57,836 bases of DNA from Armatimonadota bacterium. Lineage in GTDB: Bacteria; Armatimonadota; Hebobacteria; GCA-020354555; CP070648. The translations under genes were made by a program, and so were the position numbers. The notes beneath the pieces are model-generated. The model made no database searches and had not been told where the DNA came from. It was given only the letters and a program-made list of their open reading frames with translations. Each line of letters begins with the position of its first letter. Position 1 is the stretch's first letter. Below are positions 52,773 through 57,836 of this stretch, piece after piece. Where the stretch lies: positions 1-57,836 of the forward strand of contig DATLAK010000072.1 of NCBI GenBank assembly GCA_035527535.1, given 5' to 3'.

Positions 52773-53816
52773 TCAGAACAAGGCCTGCTGCCCGTCGCCG
52801 TGGCGCTGGTCGTCCTCGCCCAGATGTCGGTACGCGGTCTCGGTGGCCTGGCGCCCGCGCGGCGTGCGATTGAGGAACCCGATCTTCAGCAGGAAGGGCT
52901 CGACCATGTCCTCCAGGGTGTCGGTCTGCTCATTGAGCGTGGCGGCGATGGCCTCCATGCCCACGGGACCGCCGCCGTAGTTGCGGATAATTGTGAGCAG
53001 GAACTTGCGGTCGAGATTGTCGAGGCCGCACTCATCCACGCCGAGCTTGCGCAGCGCCTGGTCGGCGACCTGACGGTCAATGAGTCCATCGCCGCGCACC
53101 TGCGCATAGTCGCGCACGCGCCGCAGCAGGCGATTGGCGATGCGCGGCGTGCCGCGAGCGCGCACGGCGATCTCGCTGGTGCCTTCGGCATTCAGGGCGA
53201 CGCCCAGTATTCGCGCCGTTCGCCGCACGATGGCGGCAAGCGCCTGCTCGGGGTAGAAGCCGAGGTGATGGAAGATGCCGAAGCGTTCTCGCAGCGGCGC
53301 CGAGATGAGGCCGGTGCGAGTGGTGGCGCCGATGATGCAGCATGGCTGGATGGGGATCTTGATGCTGCGCGCGTAGGGCCCCTTGTCCTGCACGAAGTCA
53401 ACCGTGAATTCCTCCATCGCGCTATAGAGGAATTCCTCCACCACCCGCGGCAGGCGATGGATCTCATCAATGAACATCACGCCGCGCGGCTCGAGGTTAG
53501 TGAGGATGCCGATGAGGTCGCCGGGGCGCTCGAGGGCCGGCCCCGAGGTGCTCACGATGTCCGCGCCCATCTCCGCGGCGATGATGTGGGCGAGGGTGGT
53601 CTTGCCCAGGCCCGGCGGCCCGTAGAACAGGGCGTGGTCGAGCGCTTCACCCCGCTGCCGCGCGGCCTCGATGGCGATGGCGAGGTTCTCCTTGACCTGC
53701 TCCTGGTCAATGAAGTCGGCGAGGGTGGCGGGGCGCAGTTGCTCCGAGCAGGGCTCATCTTCGCCCTGTTCCTCGGGGCCGATGAGTCGCTCCCGAACCG
53801 GCTCGTCCTTCTTCAC
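52773..53816 (-). CDS. ruvB: Holliday junction branch-migration ATPase RuvB
   Basis: 347 residues, the hexameric AAA+ motor that drives branch migration of Holliday junctions bound by RuvA. Walker A is GPPGLGKTTLAHIIA and Walker B is VMFIDEIHRL. Sensor 1 (IIGATTRTGLISAPLRERFG) with the arginine finger region is intact, and the winged-helix C-terminus ends FLNRTPRGRQATETAYRHLG. The N-terminal LRPATLADFIDQEQVKENL is typical. It is the third gene of the ruvC-ruvA-ruvB order, seven bases after ruvA. Confidence 0.98.
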   Translation of the reverse strand: MKKDEPVRERLIGPEEQGEDEPCSEQLRPATLADFIDQEQVKENLAIAIEAARQRGEALDHALFYGPPGLGKTTLAHIIAAEMGADIVSTSGPALERPGDLIGILTNLEPRGVMFIDEIHRLPRVVEEFLYSAMEEFTVDFVQDKGPYARSIKIPIQPCCIIGATTRTGLISAPLRERFGIFHHLGFYPEQALAAIVRRTARILGVALNAEGTSEIAVRARGTPRIANRLLRRVRDYAQVRGDGLIDRQVADQALRKLGVDECGLDNLDRKFLLTIIRNYGGGPVGMEAIAATLNEQTDTLEDMVEPFLLKIGFLNRTPRGRQATETAYRHLGEDDQRHGDGQQALF

Positions 53817-53823
53817 GGGCGCC

Positions 53824-54435
53824 TCACTTGCCGCGCAGCTTGTAGCTCAGGTTGAGCACGTCCTCGACCGTCTGCGGGCACTGCCCCGCCGCCAGCGCGC
53901 GCTCGACCATGCTGGTGGCTTCGGCGCGCGCGTGGCCGACCCTGGTGAGCAGCTCGATCGCCTCTGCCTTGAGATCCTCGGGCGCCGGGCCGCGATCCGC
54001 CTCGTCGCGGATGAGGCAGAACCGTCCTGCCTTGCCTTGCAGCCGGGCCACGATCTCCTTGGCCTTGCGCGCGCCCACGCCGGGCAGCCCTTGCAGGGCG
54101 TGCAGATCGCCGTCCTCGATCGCCTGGGCGATGCGGCTCACCGGCGCCGCCAGGGCGCGCACCGCCAGCCGCGGCCCGATGCTCGCCACGGTGATGAACT
54201 GCTCGAAGAAGTCCCGCTCCAGCTCGTTGCGGAAGCCGATCAGCACCTGCGTCGCGCGCGAGTGCTCCAGGTGCAGGTACTCATAGGTCACCAGTTCCAG
54301 GGGCTCGCCTTCCCGCGCCGCCAGCGACTGCAGCACCCCGGCTGGGATCAGCACCTCGTAGCCGATGCCGTTGACCCCCAGGATCACTCCGTAGGGCTTG
54401 CGCTCCAGCACGCGCCCGCTCATGCGCGAGATCAC
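53824..54435 (-). CDS. ruvA: Holliday junction DNA-binding protein RuvA
   Basis: 203 residues. RuvA tetramers clamp four-way junctions and load RuvB. Domain I is VISRMSGRVLERKPYGVILGVNGIGYEVLIP. The domain II helix-hairpin-helix segments include FITVASIGPRLAVRALA and LQGLPGVGARKAKEIVARLQGK. The C-terminal domain that contacts RuvB ends LNLSYKLRGK. The GTG at 54435 overlaps the ruvC stop by four bases and has GGAGG seven bases upstream, so it is preferred to the longer frame inside ruvC. Confidence 0.97.
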   Translation of the reverse strand: MISRMSGRVLERKPYGVILGVNGIGYEVLIPAGVLQSLAAREGEPLELVTYEYLHLEHSRATQVLIGFRNELERDFFEQFITVASIGPRLAVRALAAPVSRIAQAIEDGDLHALQGLPGVGARKAKEIVARLQGKAGRFCLIRDEADRGPAPEDLKAEAIELLTRVGHARAEATSMVERALAAGQCPQTVEDVLNLSYKLRGK

Positions 54436-54944
54436 CGGGCGGCCTCCGACGTCATCAACGGGCGCGCCGCCGCTGCTCGCGCCCGGCCCGCGTGGCACAG
54501 CGCGAGGGCGAGGGCGTCGTACGCGTGGTCGTCACCGCGGTGCGAGCCGATCCCCAGTCGCCGACATACCATCTCCCGCACCTGGCGCTCGCTCGCGCGC
54601 CCGTTTCCGGTCAGCGCCCGTCGCACCTCCGACGCCCCGTAGTGCACCACTTCCCGCTCCGCGGTCCCCGCCGCCATGCAGATCACCCCGCGCGCGTGCG
54701 CCATGAGAATGGCGGTGCGGGGGTGACGATACTTGGAGTAGACTTCCTCGATCACCACCACCTCGGGCTGCCATTCCTCGAGCACCTCGGTGATCGCTTG
54801 GTGGAGGCGGCGCAGTCGCGCGCTCAACTCGCGTCCGCCCGGACGGATCACCCCCGCCTCGGTCAGCGCCTCGCGCCGGCCGTTGACGTCAACGATGCCG
54901 TAGCCGCTGGCGGTGAGACCCGGATCTATCCCCAGCACGCGCAC
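54432..54944 (-). CDS. ruvC: Holliday junction resolvase RuvC
   Basis: 170 residues, the RNase-H-fold endonuclease that cuts Holliday junctions. Catalytic residues are visible: Asp7 in GIDPGLTASGYGI, the Glu pair in VVVIEEVYSKYRHPRTAILMAHARG and the aspartates in SHRGDDHAYDALALALCH. The ATG start gives the family MRVLGIDPGLT. This is the first gene of the ruvCAB operon, with a good promoter at 55008-55036. The last four bases overlap ruvA. Confidence 0.97.
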   Translation of the reverse strand: MRVLGIDPGLTASGYGIVDVNGRREALTEAGVIRPGGRELSARLRRLHQAITEVLEEWQPEVVVIEEVYSKYRHPRTAILMAHARGVICMAAGTAEREVVHYGASEVRRALTGNGRASERQVREMVCRRLGIGSHRGDDHAYDALALALCHAGRARAAAARPLMTSEAAR

Positions 54945-55007
54945 GATTCGATACTCGCTTGCCCACGGCCGCCTTCGCAGGCCCGCATCAGGCCTGACGG
55001 CAACCGC

Positions 55008-55036
55008 ATTATAGCAGCACCCTCGGGGAGCGTAAA
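55008..55036 (-). promoter_or_regulatory. Promoter of the ruvCAB operon
   Basis: On the minus strand TTTACG (55036-55031), a 17-base spacer and perfect TATAAT (55013-55008), preceded by TG for an extended -10. It lies 63 bases before the ruvC ATG. No obvious SOS (LexA) box of a known type was recognised beside it. Confidence 0.75.
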
Positions 55037-55047
55037 GCGCGCTGCCA

Positions 55048-55102
55048 GGGGCGCCCCGACCGGTGGCGGCGAGATAGCCGCGACTTCAGCGAGGTCGCGC
55101 CC
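55048..55102 (-). repeat. Dispersed palindromic repeat, copy B (inverted relative to copy A)
   Basis: Shares CGACCGGT with flanking GC arms and a CGACTTCAGCGAGGTCGCG segment with the repeat at 49204-49258 in opposite orientation. It lies between the DapA-family gene and the ruvCAB promoter. Confidence 0.75.
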
Positions 55103-55114
55103 GTGAGTCGCGCC

Positions 55115-56131
55115 CTATGGCACATCTGTGCCGCCCTGCACGGCACCGCGATATTCGGCCACTCGGCGGTCAACGATCTCGGCGAATCGCCGCACCGCCT
55201 CCACCGGCGGCAGCTCGCGCCGGCGCTTGTCGTAGGGCTCCATCGGATACCCCTGGGCGGCGATATAGAGCTTGCCCGCGATCGCCCCGTGGATGCCAAG
55301 CGCTTCCAGCTCCTGCAGGGTGGCGTTCACCTGTCCCTGCGCGACGTGGGCGCGGTCGAGCCGCCCCGCCCGATAGTGATGCTCAACCGCGTAGATCATC
55401 TCCGGATGGGTATTACAGCCGCCGCCGATGACGCCGACCGCGCCGCGGGTCAGCGCGTTAAGGTAGAAGTGCTCCGCCCCCGCGATCATCGCGAAACCGG
55501 TGCCCGCGACGACCCGCGCGATGGGATCGAAGACGCCGTGATCGGTGGTCGAGAGCTTCATGCCGCCGATGCGGGGGAGCGTCAGCAGGCGCCGCATGAG
55601 GGACGGGGTCATGCAGTACTCCGGCGGCGTCGTCTGCGGTTGATAGGCGATGATGGGGATGCTCACCGCGTCGTTGACCGCGCGGTAGTAGGCGAAGATG
55701 GTGTCCTCCAGCGGTGTCCCCGGTGTGGGCGCCAGCGCGGAGGGCAAGACCAGCACCACCGCGTCCGCGCCGCGCTCCTGCGCGTGCTGCGACAGGGCCA
55801 CGGCTTGCGCGGTGTAGCGCGCGGGGTCGGGCCGATGCTCCGGGTCGCCGTCGAACTCGCCGACGCACCCCGCCAGCACGCCGATCTTCCCGCCCGCCTC
55901 CGCCAACACGACAGCGAACAGCGAGCGGGCCTCGTCCATGGTGAAGGCGTACATATCTCCCACCCCCGAGCGGACGAACACGGAGCGGACGCACTTGCGG
56001 CTCTGCAGCCAGCGCACGAAGCTGCGTGCGCCGTCGAGGTCGAGGCGGCCGTCGGCGTGCCGCGGCGTGAACATGGGGGCGATAACCCCGGTCAGAAACG
56101 TAGGGGCCGCCGGCTGGGAATGGGAGTGCAA
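55115..56131 (-). CDS. DapA/NanA-family lyase (dihydrodipicolinate-synthase-like)
   Basis: 338 residues of the class I aldolase family that uses a Schiff-base lysine, here in IGGMKLSTTDHG. The Tyr equivalent is IIAYQPQTTPP, and GVIAPMFTP begins the fold. The sequence departs from true DapA (for example no TTG carboxylate-binding motif of the usual kind), so it probably handles another 2-oxo acid or sugar acid, as in the many paralogues found in carbohydrate-degrading bacteria. The start is TTG at 56131 with GGAGG five bases upstream. It lies beside a DUF4091 glycosidase-like gene, which fits a sugar-acid role. Confidence 0.85.
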   Translation of the reverse strand: MHSHSQPAAPTFLTGVIAPMFTPRHADGRLDLDGARSFVRWLQSRKCVRSVFVRSGVGDMYAFTMDEARSLFAVVLAEAGGKIGVLAGCVGEFDGDPEHRPDPARYTAQAVALSQHAQERGADAVVLVLPSALAPTPGTPLEDTIFAYYRAVNDAVSIPIIAYQPQTTPPEYCMTPSLMRRLLTLPRIGGMKLSTTDHGVFDPIARVVAGTGFAMIAGAEHFYLNALTRGAVGVIGGGCNTHPEMIYAVEHHYRAGRLDRAHVAQGQVNATLQELEALGIHGAIAGKLYIAAQGYPMEPYDKRRRELPPVEAVRRFAEIVDRRVAEYRGAVQGGTDVP

Positions 56132-56340
56132 TACCGCCTCCTCTCGGGGGGAGTCCGCTGCAACAGACGCCGCGGGGTGGTGCCACCCGCCGTCACTGCT
56201 TCTGCATTTCGGCGGTCACGCCCGACGCCCCTGCAGCGGCTTGCAGGCCGGCTTGACGCCCGAGACCGGGAAGCACGGAATGACGCGCGACCGGCCTCGC
56301 TGAAGAAGATCAGCCGCTTCGACCGCAGATACCGCTGCGT

Positions 56341-56365
56341 GCGGTGGAGCTGTAGGCCCCACCGC
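56341..56365 (-). terminator. Weak hairpin after the DUF4091 gene
   Basis: GCGGTGG and CCACCGC arms about eleven bases apart, some 30 bases beyond the DUF4091 stop. No T run follows, so it is only a possible terminator. The rest of the 262-base gap shows nothing I can identify. Confidence 0.3.
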
Positions 56366-56393
56366 GGCCACCGCCTGACAGGCCGCGGGTCCG

Positions 56394-57836
56394 CTACCGC
56401 CCCCGCAGCCTGGTAATCTGCTCAGCGATCTTGGCGCGATAGTCCATGAACAGATTGAAATCTACCTCGTAATCGCGAGTCCACCGGGTGATTTCATCGA
56501 TGTATTTCAGGCTATATCCGACGATGGCCTCCACGGCTTCGTCACTCAGGGCCTGGGCCGCGTCAGCCTCAGCAGTACGGCCGGAGGCGCGTGCCTTCTC
56601 GATTTCCTCGCGCAGGACGTACAGCGCTCGCCAGTCCTCGACCCCGTCGCGCACGGCCTCCCAGCGCCGCGACGTGACGACCTCCTTGTCAGTCTGGTAC
56701 ACCGCTCCGTAGCCCTCGCTGTCCAGCGCCCACCACATATCGAGGTCCTTATAGACCCAGAACCCGGACCCCGTCGCCCCGAAGCGCCACGCAAGCCACG
56801 GGCGTATTCGGTAATGACCCAGGGGCAGCAGGTCTTTCGCCGGTCCGGCGGCTTCATAGAACCAAAACGTCTTTGCGTTCTCCCGGAACCATTTCACCAG
56901 CTCCCGGTCATGTTGCAGGACGTCAACCTGCGGCTGCCAGATGTCAATGAGGTCTTTGAACTCCTCTATATACTCAATGCGCACCAGGTTCGCCGGATCA
57001 GCATAGTTGCGCACGCGCGGGTCGGCCCGCTTGGTCAGCGTGCAGAACCGCCGCAATGGCGGAATGTTGGTGAAGCCCGTGAGCCACGGCTCGTCGATAG
57101 GATAGAACCCCCACCGGTCGTAGCCGATGCCCATTGACTGCAGATGCTTCACCATCTCCCCGATCGCGGTCTTGACGCCGTTGAAGTAGAGCTCGCTCTC
57201 GGCGGGCGCATTGATGCCCTTGGGGAAGATGGGGGTCGGATACGATCCCCACAGGAACTGCCAGTGCTTGGGAACGCGCGCCATCTGCCGGTCGAACCTC
57301 GTCCAGTCAACCTCGCCGGCGAGGTTCCCTCGCTCATCAAGCGGCACCCGCGGCAGTGACGAGCCGTAAATCACCGACATCCCGTGGTCAATCATGTTCT
57401 GCAAGGCCTGGTCCGAGGCCGCGTCCAGGCTCGCCCAGTTCATCAACTGGTACTTGTCCGTGGGCAGACTCACCGGCCACACCTGGATCTCGATGGGCAC
57501 CTCGCGGAAGGTCAGATCATCCTTCTCCGCCATTGTCCCCAGGTACAGCGTGAGCCGGTGGGCGCCCGGCTCCAGCCCGTAGGTCTTCACCGTCAGCCAC
57601 AGTTGGGCGACCTCACGCGGGGCCAGCTCGATCACTCCCGAGCGGTCGAGCTCCGGCAGCACGTCATACACTATATCGCTAAATGCGCCGGCCACCGGCA
57701 AGAGGCGGTGCAAGGTCGCCTGTTTGGCCAGCTCCGGTGATTGGTTGGGCGTCGAGCCGCCTGCGCGCGCGGGTCGTTGAAAGGTGCATCTGACGCGGAG
57801 GGTCTTCGCCGTCGTGTTCAAGAGGTTGAGCGCGAC
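56394..57836 (-). CDS. DUF4091 glycosidase-like protein, N-terminus cut by the window edge
   Basis: 480 codons are visible and the frame stays open to the right edge (VALNLLN before the apparent TTG start at 57821), so this is a partial gene. The first part looks like a beta-sandwich (FREVPIEIQVWPVSLPTDKYQLMNWA), followed by a TIM-barrel-like region with WGFYPIDEPWLTGF and WFYEAAGP. The C-terminal DUF4091 signature is LAWRFGATGSGFWVYKDLDMWW ... RRWEAVRDGVEDWRALYVLRE. DUF4091 proteins are glycoside-hydrolase-like and abundant in Planctomycetes- and Armatimonadota-type polysaccharide degraders. Substrate unknown. The ATP-independent hydrolytic role is inferred from family. Confidence 0.86.
   Translation of the reverse strand, partial: VALNLLNTTAKTLRVRCTFQRPARAGGSTPNQSPELAKQATLHRLLPVAGAFSDIVYDVLPELDRSGVIELAPREVAQLWLTVKTYGLEPGAHRLTLYLGTMAEKDDLTFREVPIEIQVWPVSLPTDKYQLMNWASLDAASDQALQNMIDHGMSVIYGSSLPRVPLDERGNLAGEVDWTRFDRQMARVPKHWQFLWGSYPTPIFPKGINAPAESELYFNGVKTAIGEMVKHLQSMGIGYDRWGFYPIDEPWLTGFTNIPPLRRFCTLTKRADPRVRNYADPANLVRIEYIEEFKDLIDIWQPQVDVLQHDRELVKWFRENAKTFWFYEAAGPAKDLLPLGHYRIRPWLAWRFGATGSGFWVYKDLDMWWALDSEGYGAVYQTDKEVVTSRRWEAVRDGVEDWRALYVLREEIEKARASGRTAEADAAQALSDEAVEAIVGYSLKYIDEITRWTRDYEVDFNLFMDYRAKIAEQITRLRGR

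Overview
The window is high-GC DNA (roughly two-thirds G+C by eye), densely packed with 56 protein genes. No rRNA, tRNA, CRISPR array, transposase or phage gene was seen. The gene content suggests an uncultured terrabacterial lineage, perhaps Armatimonadota or a neighbour: a SteA-type septation protein beside NAD kinase, a TrpB2-type tryptophan synthase, HslV, prepilins behind a cyclic-di-GMP riboswitch, an anaerobic homocysteine-synthesis cluster, a DUF4091 glycosidase-like protein and a DUF6785-type membrane protein. This placement is inference; a marker-gene tree would decide it.

Layout. 1-11.1 kb, minus strand: glnS, then dnaE and trpB2, then a tight hisD-HAD-hisB-hslV run in which genes overlap or nearly touch. 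11.6-17.8 kb, plus strand: methyltransferase and MFS exporter, then TPR lipoprotein-nadK-steA-SIS isomerase. 17.8-20.5 kb: a clear c-di-GMP-I (GEMM-I) riboswitch with a terminator-like platform, followed by two prepilin-like genes and a PilX-like protein. 20.7-26.8 kb: class II aldolase, Dph6-like ATPase, bifunctional-nuclease-domain protein and a 1182-residue multi-GAF histidine kinase. 27.2-30.9 kb: zinc-ribbon/TPR protein, gltX and a methyltransferase flanked by inverted palindromic elements. 31-39 kb: an unrecognised 651-residue protein, a large membrane protein, a hypothetical, and the three-gene homocysteine cluster (DUF39, NIL-ferredoxin, UPF0280). 39-44.4 kb: M48 protease/TPR, alkaline-phosphatase-fold membrane protein, TPR/LysM protein. 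44.5-51.2 kb: TPR protein with an orphan ParA, a coiled-coil membrane protein, a sugar nucleotidyltransferase, DUF3467 and a TMTC-like membrane/TPR protein. 51.2-57.8 kb, minus strand: HEAT-repeat protein, ruvC-ruvA-ruvB, a DapA-family lyase and a DUF4091 protein cut by the right edge.

Two themes stand out. First, short palindromic elements of several families are scattered through the window, in intergenic spaces and also inside reading frames: the N-termini of dnaE, glnS, the Dph6-like gene and a methyltransferase, and the anticodon-binding domain of glnS. In dnaE and glnS the same element is read in the same frame and gives nearly the same decapeptide, so part of this family is probably translated, as with Rickettsia palindromic elements. 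Second, regulatory DNA is readable: the GEMM-I riboswitch, several near-consensus sigma-70-type promoters, hairpins between convergent genes, and a 500-base structured leader before the homocysteine gene.
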